6,864 nucleotides of DNA. It comes from JBEGQX01 sp041180805. GTDB taxonomy: Bacteria; Planctomycetota; Planctomycetia; Gemmatales; Gemmataceae. The stretch's first letter is position 1. Each line of letters opens with the position of its first letter. A model generated the notes under the pieces. It was given only the letters and a program-made list of their open reading frames with translations. It searched no databases and had not been told where the DNA came from. The position numbers and the translations under genes were made by a program. This document shows positions 1 to 5,179 of the stretch, piece by piece. The stretch lies in contig JBEGQX010000124.1 in NCBI GenBank assembly GCA_041180805.1, positions 1 through 6,864 of the forward strand, read 5' to 3'.

Positions 1-377
1 AAAAAAATCTCGATGAGAATCATAAAAATTCCCTGAGACAGCAAAATTCAAAAGCTGGTCTGGTACGGGTGGAAAAGGAATTTGACAGGATCTTGGCTCT
101 GCCAAGAACCGAGATGGTTAAAGAGCTGGATCGCATGATCAACGACACTGAATCTGCCAGGGTGGCAAGGGAAAAGAAGAACGCAGAGATGGTGGCCAAG
201 GGAAAAAATCCATCTCCCAAGGGGCCGGGGCTAAAGCTCGACAATCAGGGCATATCCAATTTGCTGGACCAGACAACGCCAGAGCTTCGGGCAAAGTTTC
301 ACCTTTTGATCGCCAATATCAATAAAAGACGCCAGGAAAGAAATCTTCCTCCCTGGCATCCATTTAGTGATGACTAA
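1..377 (+). CDS. C-terminal part of an unrecognised charged protein (5' end outside window)
   Basis: The frame ending in TAA at 375-377 stays open to the left edge (first full codon at base 3), giving about 124 visible residues. A GTG at 69 could serve as a start, but no Shine-Dalgarno sequence precedes it and the reading frame continues upstream with similar composition, so I treat this as a partial gene. The visible part is hydrophilic and rich in Lys, Arg, Glu and Asn, with likely helical stretches (EFDRILALPRTEMVKELDRM, then a Lys/Glu-rich run) followed by a Gly/Pro/Lys linker (KGKNPSPKGPG). The tail is more ordered, containing LRAKFHLLIANINKRRQER and ending in LPPWHPFSDD. No signal peptide, membrane segment or catalytic motif is visible. 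I do not recognise the family and assign no function. The gene converges on the SMP-30-like gene with only 4 bases between the two stop codons. Confidence 0.7.
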   Translation, partial: KNLDENHKNSLRQQNSKAGLVRVEKEFDRILALPRTEMVKELDRMINDTESARVAREKKNAEMVAKGKNPSPKGPGLKLDNQGISNLLDQTTPELRAKFHLLIANINKRRQERNLPPWHPFSDD

Positions 378-381
378 TAAT

Positions 382-1281
382 TTACTTGCTGGTAAATCGA
401 TGGCCGGCAACAGGCATTTCCACTTTGTATACGCTGGTTCTGGCAGTGACAAAAAGAGTCTTCATTTCCTTGCCCCCAAAACAACAGTTTGCGGGTTGTT
501 CAGGAAAGGCAATGGTTCCAAGGTGCTTTCCCTGGGGGGAAAACACCTGAATTCCAAGGCCAGAGGTTATGTAAAGGTTCCCTTTAACATCCATGGTAAG
601 GCCATCGCCACCGGTGTTGTTTTTTCCTGCAGCCTGCTTGAGGCTGCAAAGAACCTTGCCCTGTCCTATTTTGCCCGGTGCCTCAATTGGGTAAGCCATC
701 ATGTCCGCCTGGCCGGTTGGAATCACATAAAGAGTTTTTTCATCGGGTGAAAGAATCACACCATTGGGGTTGGGAAGATTGTCGATCAGGCGTGTGACAG
801 TACCTTTCGTATCCAAATAGTAGACCCCTGTTTTACCCTGGGGAAGCGGCATGGGGGCTCGAAAGGCGGGGTCGGTAAAATAAACACCACCTGCTTTGTC
901 CAGAACCAGGTCATTGGGTGCATTGAAACGGTTGCCCATGTGCTTATCCACCAGCACGGTCCGTCTTTTTCCATCCTTTGAATGGGCAGCAATCTGACCA
1001 TCCATTTCGCAAGCAACCAAATTACCTTTGGCATCAAACATCAGGCCGTTGGCGTGGTTGGATTTTTCAATGAAGACCGCGACCTTGCCATCAGCCGAAA
1101 TCTTGTGAATTTTCTCATTGGGGATGTCGGTAAAATATACCTCGCCGTTGGTATCCGCGGCCGGGCCCTCGGTAAAGGCGAATCCGCCCTCGACTTTTTC
1201 CACTTTGCCCACTGCGCCAAGTCCCTCCAGGGTGTCAGCGCCGGCGATTGAAAGCAGTAATAATGCAAGCGTGTGAATCAT
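382..1281 (-). CDS. Exported SMP-30/gluconolactonase/LRE-like beta-propeller protein
   Basis: This 299-residue protein belongs to the SMP-30/gluconolactonase/LRE-like family, six-bladed propellers that usually hydrolyse sugar lactones or related esters using one divalent metal ion. The ATG at 1281 is chosen because AGGAGG (plus-strand 1288-1293) lies 6 bases upstream and because a signal peptide follows immediately (MIHTLALLLLSIAGA, likely cut near residue 15). The frame could be extended to 1353, but that would bury the signal peptide and ignore the ribosome binding site. Family metal ligands are visible: Glu38 in FTEGP, Asn173 in NPNG and Asp226 in GGDGLTMD. Arg118, Asn120 and Asn123 in the RFNAPNDL segment match the substrate-side residues. 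Paired 'DxxGxxYFTD'-type strands recur at about 43-52, 128-137 and 231-239. Its length is normal for the family. The exported location suggests a periplasmic lactonase, but the substrate cannot be read from the sequence; family names are often over-specific. Confidence 0.9.
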   Translation of the reverse strand: MIHTLALLLLSIAGADTLEGLGAVGKVEKVEGGFAFTEGPAADTNGEVYFTDIPNEKIHKISADGKVAVFIEKSNHANGLMFDAKGNLVACEMDGQIAAHSKDGKRRTVLVDKHMGNRFNAPNDLVLDKAGGVYFTDPAFRAPMPLPQGKTGVYYLDTKGTVTRLIDNLPNPNGVILSPDEKTLYVIPTGQADMMAYPIEAPGKIGQGKVLCSLKQAAGKNNTGGDGLTMDVKGNLYITSGLGIQVFSPQGKHLGTIAFPEQPANCCFGGKEMKTLFVTARTSVYKVEMPVAGHRFTSK

Positions 1282-1287
1282 TTCATT

Positions 1288-1293
1288 CCTCCT
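1288..1293 (-). promoter_or_regulatory. Ribosome binding site of the SMP-30-like gene
   Basis: Read on the minus strand this is a full AGGAGG, 6 bases before the ATG at 1281. It decides the start against the longer in-frame option at 1353. An ATG inside the spacer is out of frame and reaches TGA after one codon. Confidence 0.85.
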
Positions 1294-1342
1294 GTTTTGT
1301 TTAAAGATAACGAACAGAAGCACTATCGTAGGGCAAGCAGTG

Positions 1343-1380
1343 CCGGGCTTCAATTGGTTTAGGCGAATTTCAATGCCCGG
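1343..1380. repeat. Inverted repeat CCGGGC/GCCCGG in the divergent intergenic region
   Basis: CCGGGC at 1343-1348 is mirrored by GCCCGG at 1375-1380, with a second short symmetric AATT pair inside (1352-1355 and 1366-1369). No T-run follows on either strand, so it does not look like a terminator. It overlaps a weak minus-strand promoter candidate for the SMP-30-like gene (TTGAAG at 1353-1348, 17-base spacer, TACGAT at 1330-1325), so an operator role is possible. This is inference from position only. Confidence 0.35.
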
Positions 1381-1473
1381 AAAAATAAGGGATATTCCTT
1401 GAATGACCGCCGTGTGCGAGGTATTTCCAATTCAAACCTTGTGATAGCGGAAAAACTTGGACAGTTTTGCACC

Positions 1474-1479
1474 TATAAT
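1474..1479 (+). promoter_or_regulatory. Candidate -10 box (TATAAT) for the decarboxylase operon
   Basis: A perfect TATAAT lies 62 bases before the decarboxylase ATG, which would give a leader of roughly 55 bases. The best -35-like hexamer nearby, TTGGAC at 1457-1462, is only 11 bases upstream, too close for a normal sigma-70 promoter; the hexamer at the usual distance is A-rich and poor. The promoter may therefore need an activator, or the match may be chance in an AT-rich stretch. Confidence 0.4.
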
Positions 1480-1502
1480 GTAATAGAAAGCAATGGTTCG
1501 TA

Positions 1503-1519
1503 GCTTTGCCAGACAAAGC
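1503..1519 (+). repeat. Short perfect hairpin in the decarboxylase leader
   Basis: GCTTTG (1503-1508) and CAAAGC (1514-1519) form a perfect 6-bp stem with a 5-base loop. GCAA at 1490-1493 can pair with TTGC at 1521-1524 as an outer helix. It sits between the candidate TATAAT and the ribosome binding site, 12 bases before AGAGG. It is not followed by a T-run, so it is more likely a leader structure or operator half-sites than a terminator. No known riboswitch class is recognised. Confidence 0.35.
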
Positions 1520-1541
1520 GTTGCATTCTTGAGAGGTGGTC

Positions 1542-2717
1542 ATGGAAAATAGAAAACCCCTGTCAGATTCGGACCAAAAACGACTGGAAGACCTTTCCGT
1601 TAACTTGCAAAATGAACTCCGGCATTTTGTCGGGTATCCTTGCAATACCAAGTTTGATTATTCCCCCCTGTACCATTTTTTGAAATATCCGCTGAATAAT
1701 ATTGGTGACCCTTTTGTACCAACCAACTACCACATTAATACGCACCAATACGAGTGCGAGGTGGTGGATATTTTTCGCCAGTTGACAAATGCACCTGCTG
1801 ATTCCACCTGGGGTTATGTGACCAATGGAGGAACCGAGGGAAACCTTTACGGCATATTCCTAGCAAGGGAAATCTTTCCGGATTGCATGGTCTATTATTC
1901 CGAGGATGCCCATTATTCGGTAAGTAAGATCCTGCGCTGCCTCCATGTTCGTAACATCATGATCAAAAGCAATCCTGATGGAACCATGGACATGGCGGAC
2001 CTTCGTGAAACCATCAAGATTCACAGAGATGTTCCCCCGGTGATATTTGCCAACATTGGCACCACCATGAAGGGTGCCAGCGATGATCTGGTTGCCATGC
2101 ACAAAATGCTGGAGGAGATGGCCATCCAGCGTTATTACATTCATGTGGATGCCGCCCTGAGCGGGATGATCCTTCCTTTTGTGGATGAACCGCATCCCTG
2201 GAATTTTTCGGCCGGTATAGACAGTATCGCGATCAGTGGACACAAGATGGTGGGTTCACCACTGCCCTGTGGAGTGGTGCTGGCTAAAAAGGAATACGTG
2301 GATCGAATAGCCCGTGGTGTTGAATATGTGGGCACATTGGACACCACCATCATGGGATCCAGAAATGGCCTCACTCCGTTGTTTCTGTGGTATGCATTCA
2401 AGACCCTGGGGCTGGATGGCTACCGGGAAATGATCCAGGGTTGTTTCAAGGTTGCAGATTACGCGGTGGATCAGCTCTATAGGATTAATCGCCATGCCTG
2501 GAGACACAAGAATTCCCTCACGGTGGTATTTGACAGGCCATCTCCCGAGACCGTTTCCAAATGGCAGCTTGCTTCCAGGGCCACCATATCGCACCTGATA
2601 GCCATGCCCCATGTCACAAATAAAGACATAGATGAACTTGTTGTTGACCTGGCAAGGGATCGTTTTGATGCCAGGAAAAATCCACTGCAACAATCCACAA
2701 TCCGGAGAAGCCCATGA
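1542..2717 (+). CDS. PLP-dependent amino acid decarboxylase, histidine/serine decarboxylase type (group II)
   Basis: This 391-residue enzyme matches the bacterial PLP-type histidine decarboxylases (about 380 residues) along its whole length. Visible PLP-fold motifs are GYVTNGGTEGN (91-101, phosphate binding), the cofactor-stacking His124 in YYSEDAHYSVSKI, NIGTTMKGA (171-179), Asp203 in HVDAALSGM (pairs with the pyridine nitrogen) and the Schiff-base Lys235 in SGHKMVGSP. GSRNG and a short C-terminal domain follow. It should release CO2 from an amino acid to give the amine: histamine from histidine, or ethanolamine from serine as in the homologous plant enzymes. Several segments (GDPF near 55-58, TIMGSRNG, PLFLWY, KWQLA) recall plant serine decarboxylase more than enterobacterial Hdc, so the substrate is uncertain. 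ATG at 1542 is preferred over GTG at 1536 because AGAGG at 1532-1536 lies 5 bases before it. No signal peptide: cytoplasmic. It overlaps the ACT gene by ATGA. Confidence 0.9.
   Translation: MENRKPLSDSDQKRLEDLSVNLQNELRHFVGYPCNTKFDYSPLYHFLKYPLNNIGDPFVPTNYHINTHQYECEVVDIFRQLTNAPADSTWGYVTNGGTEGNLYGIFLAREIFPDCMVYYSEDAHYSVSKILRCLHVRNIMIKSNPDGTMDMADLRETIKIHRDVPPVIFANIGTTMKGASDDLVAMHKMLEEMAIQRYYIHVDAALSGMILPFVDEPHPWNFSAGIDSIAISGHKMVGSPLPCGVVLAKKEYVDRIARGVEYVGTLDTTIMGSRNGLTPLFLWYAFKTLGLDGYREMIQGCFKVADYAVDQLYRINRHAWRHKNSLTVVFDRPSPETVSKWQLASRATISHLIAMPHVTNKDIDELVVDLARDRFDARKNPLQQSTIRRSP
2704..2717 (+). promoter_or_regulatory. Ribosome binding site and ATGA stop-start overlap
   Basis: GGAG at 2704-2707 lies 6 bases before the ACT gene's ATG (2714-2716), inside the end of the decarboxylase gene. 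That ATG overlaps the decarboxylase TGA (2715-2717). This arrangement favours re-initiation by the terminating ribosome and so linked synthesis of the two proteins. Confidence 0.8.
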
Positions 2718-3106
2718 AGCAAATTACCATTGTTCATGAAGATAGGGCCGGACTTCTGGCAGACATTTCCGAGCTGCTTGCTAATGTTGGTGTAAACATC
2801 GAGAGCATTGATGCGGAAAGTGTCGGCTCAACGGCCATAGTTTCCCTGATTGTGGACCGCTATGATGAGGCATTAAAAGCACTTACCGACAGTCCATTTC
2901 ATGCCATAAGCGAAGAGGCCCTTGTGGTTTGCCTGCCGGACAAACCAGGTGAGCTTGCCCGATTGATGCACCGGTTCAAGGAAGCAAGCCTGAATCTACG
3001 AAGCGTGATCATTCTCAAGAGGGATGCTGGCAAGGCCTTTGTGGCATTGGTTACATCCCGCACCGAGGAAGCGATCAATCTGGTAAAAGATGTGCTGGTA
3101 AGTTGA
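2714..3106 (+). CDS. Tandem ACT-domain protein
   Basis: This small protein of 130 residues consists almost entirely of two ACT domains. The first covers roughly residues 1-65 (ITIVHEDRAGLLADISELLA, then NVGVNIESIDAES). The second covers roughly 68-130 (VVCLPDKPGELARLMHRFKE, then ASLNLRSVIIL). Both show the ACT signature: a beta strand, a D(K/R)(A/P)G(L/E)L turn, a helix, then a second strand after a Gly or Asn. Paired ACT domains of this kind bind amino acids at the interface and regulate an enzyme or transport step. No enzyme, DNA-binding or membrane segment is attached, so it would act by contact with another protein or as a free sensor. The ATGA overlap with the decarboxylase makes that enzyme the obvious candidate partner; this is inference. 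Its stop codon directly abuts that of the opposing flavodoxin-like gene. Confidence 0.88.
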   Translation: MKQITIVHEDRAGLLADISELLANVGVNIESIDAESVGSTAIVSLIVDRYDEALKALTDSPFHAISEEALVVCLPDKPGELARLMHRFKEASLNLRSVIILKRDAGKAFVALVTSRTEEAINLVKDVLVS

Positions 3107-3664
3107 TTACCCGGGCAGAAGTCTCTGGTCTGTTTTATTCAAAGGGTGCTGGCTTTTGTTGCCGTCCACCATTACGGAAACCCATTCCGCAAGGCGCTTG
3201 CCAAGCTTTCTGCAGGCTTCGCGGGTTTCCTCGTCGCGGGGTTCGCGAACGGAAACTGCCCCGTAATGCAGGGTCATAAACTTGCTGACATAATCGGTCA
3301 CGCCAAAGGTAAGGAAACCAAAGTTCATAAGCAGGGTGAGGATGGACTGACAGGTCATTTCCGCTCCGCCAGCGATACCACCCACCGAGGAAAAAGCGCA
3401 GCCTATTTTGCCATCAATTTTCATCCAGTCACCCACCATGGTTTCATCCCAGAATTTCTTCATTTTCCAGGAAAGTAATCCCATGTTGGTTGGGCTGCCA
3501 ACCGCAATTCCATCGCACCATTCCACATCGGCAGGCTTGGCTTGATCGATCATTAAGGTTTTCACCTCTATGCCCGGAATCAGTTTGGCGCCCTCGGCGA
3601 CAAAGTCAGCCATTTTTTGGGTGTTGCCACTCAATGAATCGAAAAGAACAAGTACCTTTCCCAT
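3107..3664 (-). CDS. Flavodoxin-fold protein, WrbA-like NAD(P)H:quinone oxidoreductase family
   Basis: This 185-residue protein has a flavodoxin fold in the WrbA/NADPH-dependent FMN reductase style. The N-terminal strand and FMN phosphate loop read VLVLFDSLSGNTQKMA (residues 4-19). The second flavin loop is GSPTNMGLLSWKMKKFWDET (56-75), and the third region is FSSVGGIAGGAEMT (91-104), matching WrbA's GTPT and SSTG...HGG segments in order and spacing. Such proteins bind FMN and reduce quinones by two electrons using NAD(P)H, or act as electron carriers. No signal peptide is present, so it is cytoplasmic. The start at 3664 is supported by GGAG (plus-strand 3670-3673), 5 bases upstream. It is transcribed towards the decarboxylase-ACT operon and away from the PQQ gene, so it is a single-gene unit here. 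The last 15 residues or so are polar and poorly conserved-looking. The exact electron partner is unknown. Confidence 0.87.
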   Translation of the reverse strand: MGKVLVLFDSLSGNTQKMADFVAEGAKLIPGIEVKTLMIDQAKPADVEWCDGIAVGSPTNMGLLSWKMKKFWDETMVGDWMKIDGKIGCAFSSVGGIAGGAEMTCQSILTLLMNFGFLTFGVTDYVSKFMTLHYGAVSVREPRDEETREACRKLGKRLAEWVSVMVDGNKSQHPLNKTDQRLLPG

Positions 3665-3697
3665 GGATTCTCCGGAGCTTTAATAGATAACTTTCAA

Positions 3698-3707
3698 AAG
3701 CATGCTT
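3698..3707. repeat. Perfect 10-bp palindrome in a divergent promoter region
   Basis: AAGCATGCTT is a perfect palindrome 34 bases upstream of the flavodoxin-like start (about -34 on its strand) and 139 bases before the PQQ-like gene. Its position suits an operator for the flavodoxin gene. A 10-bp palindrome can also occur by chance. Confidence 0.25.
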
Positions 3708-3791
3708 GGAGGTATATTAGGATAACCAGCCCATGGAAGTGATTGGAGAATCATGAGAACTGTCAATTTTGCCGCAAATTTCCTTAGATGA

Positions 3792-3819
3792 TTGATTCTT
3801 GAAAATATCCGGTTATTCT
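3792..3819 (+). promoter_or_regulatory. Candidate sigma-70-type promoter for the PQQ-like gene
   Basis: TTGATT (3792-3797), a 16-base spacer and TATTCT (3814-3819) lie just upstream of the PQQ-like gene and would start transcription near 3826, about 20 bases before its ATG. Matches to consensus are partial at both boxes. The gene's ribosome binding site GGAG (3837-3840) fits within the predicted leader. Confidence 0.4.
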
Positions 3820-3846
3820 AAATGTCTACCTACCTTGGAGTAACCA

Positions 3847-5130
3847 ATGAAGAAAAGCATTCGAAAATTCGTGATGGCGATGTTTGTGGTTCCTTGTCTT
3901 GCCCTCTCTGCCAACGCGCAGGGATTTGACTGGCCCCAATGGCGTGGCCCGGATCGTGACGGAGTATGCAAGGAAACCGGTTTAATGAAGTCCTGGCCCA
4001 AGGAAGGCCCGCCCGTTGCGTGGAAAGCCGCGGACATTGGTGGTGGCTACAGTACTCCTTCCGTTGCCAAGGGCAAGGTTTTCGGAATGAGCTATCAGGG
4101 CGAAAATGAGACAGTTTGGGCCTTGGATGAAAAAAACGGGAAGAAACTTTGGGAAACCAACATCGGCCAAAAAGGCAAGGTCGGTTACAACGAGGGTTCC
4201 CGTTGTACCCCTACCGTGGATGGTGACAGCCTGTATGTGGTTGGTGTTTCCGGCGATATCGCCGCCTTGAATATCAACACAGGCAAGGTTCTTTGGGCTA
4301 AAAACTTCGCCAAGGATTTTAAAGGCAAGATGATGTCTGGCTGGGGGTTCAGTGAATCTCCACTGGTGGATGGTGACAAGGTTCTTTTCACCCCCGGTGG
4401 TGACCAATCAGCCATGATTGCGCTTAATAAGAAGACTGGCGCAACCATCTGGTCTACCAAGGTGGAAAATGGTGGCGGGGCTGGTTACGCTTCCATTGTA
4501 AAAAGCAAGGCTGGCGGGGTCGATCAGTACATCACCTGGCTTGGCAAATGCATCATCGGTGTGGATGCCAAGAGTGGAAATCTTTTGTGGCGCTATTCGG
4601 CCAATGCCAATGGTACGGCCAATATTCCCACCCCAATTGTCAAGGATGATTATGTATTCAGTTCCACCGGTTATGGCAGTGGAACTTCCCTGATCAAGTT
4701 GAACAAAAGCTCCTCTGGTTTTGAAGCCAAGGAAGTTTTCTACCTAAACGGCAAGAAGACCGATATTCAAAACCATCATGGCGGCATGCTTCTCCTTGGT
4801 GACAAGGTTTATATGGGTACAGGTCATAACAACGGTATTCCATGTTGCCTGGACATGATGACCGGTGATGTGGTTTGGAAAGAAGAGAAGAGGCCGGGAA
4901 CTGGGTCTGCTGCCATCGTATATGCAGATGGAATGCTTTATTTCAGAAATCAAGATGGCACCATGAACCTGCTAGAGGCTTCCCCCAAGGGCTATAAGCT
5001 GGTTAGCTCTTTCAAGTTACCCGATGCCAGTGGCAAACCAAGCTGGCCCCATCCGGTTATTGCAAACGGAAGGCTTTTGATTCGCGACCAAGGCAAGTTG
5101 ATTGCCTTTTCCATCAAGCAAGCCCAGTAA
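3847..5130 (+). CDS. Exported PQQ-like (BamB/quinoprotein-type) beta-propeller repeat protein
   Basis: This 427-residue protein has a classical signal peptide (KKSIRK, then a hydrophobic core, cut after ANA at residue 24) and then an eight-bladed-type PQQ-like propeller. The mature protein begins with WPQWRGPDRDGV (29-40) and a SWPKEGPPVAW segment, a start typical of the many planctomycete exported PQQ-like proteins. Repeated blade motifs of the form ALDxxxGxxxW are visible at about 92-102, 140-150, 192-202, 238-248 and 334-344. The last stretch (GKLIAFSI) closes the propeller. Nothing shows a dehydrogenase active site or a haem motif, and PQQ binding cannot be assumed; the fold often serves as a scaffold. 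GGAG at 3837-3840, 6 bases upstream, supports the ATG. It ends in a strong hairpin, so it is probably transcribed alone. Cysteines cluster at CC (333-334). Function unknown beyond an extracytoplasmic role. Confidence 0.88.
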   Translation: MKKSIRKFVMAMFVVPCLALSANAQGFDWPQWRGPDRDGVCKETGLMKSWPKEGPPVAWKAADIGGGYSTPSVAKGKVFGMSYQGENETVWALDEKNGKKLWETNIGQKGKVGYNEGSRCTPTVDGDSLYVVGVSGDIAALNINTGKVLWAKNFAKDFKGKMMSGWGFSESPLVDGDKVLFTPGGDQSAMIALNKKTGATIWSTKVENGGGAGYASIVKSKAGGVDQYITWLGKCIIGVDAKSGNLLWRYSANANGTANIPTPIVKDDYVFSSTGYGSGTSLIKLNKSSSGFEAKEVFYLNGKKTDIQNHHGGMLLLGDKVYMGTGHNNGIPCCLDMMTGDVVWKEEKRPGTGSAAIVYADGMLYFRNQDGTMNLLEASPKGYKLVSSFKLPDASGKPSWPHPVIANGRLLIRDQGKLIAFSIKQAQ

Positions 5131-5149
5131 TTTTTCCATTGAATCAGGC

Positions 5150-5176
5150 AAGCCCATGGTGTTCCCATGGGCTTTT
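5150..5176 (+). terminator. Perfect 10-bp hairpin with T-run after the PQQ-like gene
   Basis: AAGCCCATGG (5150-5159) and CCATGGGCTT (5165-5174) form a perfect 10-bp stem with a 5-base loop, followed by TTTT (5173-5176, partly in the stem) and CTC. It lies 19 bases after the PQQ-like stop codon and fits a rho-independent terminator, though the T-run is short. It also lies directly against the start of the next gene. Confidence 0.7.
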
Positions 5177-5179
5177 CTC

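Noticed and set aside
367..750. Plus-strand open frame of 127 codons at the end of the SMP-30-like gene
   Set aside because: It lies antisense to a well-supported conserved gene, has no ribosome binding site and its translation resembles no protein family; it is a shadow frame.
1282..1353. Longer N-terminus for the SMP-30-like protein starting at 1353
   Set aside because: The AGGAGG site and the signal peptide both point to the ATG at 1281; the extra residues lack any ribosome binding site and would precede the signal peptide.
1457..1471. Possible sigma-54 promoter (TGGACA...TTGCA) upstream of the decarboxylase
   Set aside because: The GG and GC elements are 10 bases apart instead of the required 12, and the first element does not match TGGCAC well.
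3110..3140. Possible terminator between the ACT and flavodoxin-like genes (CAGA/TCTG followed by TTTT)
   Set aside because: The stem is only 4 bp with a large or strained loop; too weak to call, and it lies within the flavodoxin coding sequence.
3753..3791. Twelve-codon frame (MRTVNFAANFLR) with a GGAG site upstream of the PQQ-like gene
   Set aside because: It is very short, lies before the best promoter candidate, and has no run of regulatory codons that would suggest a leader peptide; chance is more likely.
3982..4460. Minus-strand open frames inside the PQQ-like gene
   Set aside because: They are antisense to a repeat-rich conserved gene, have low-quality translations and no start signals.
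5102..5179. Extended oxidase start at TTG 5102
   Set aside because: It would overlap the end of the PQQ-like gene, has no ribosome binding site, and adds residues before the FAD motif that the family lacks; the ATG at 5180 gives normal family numbering.
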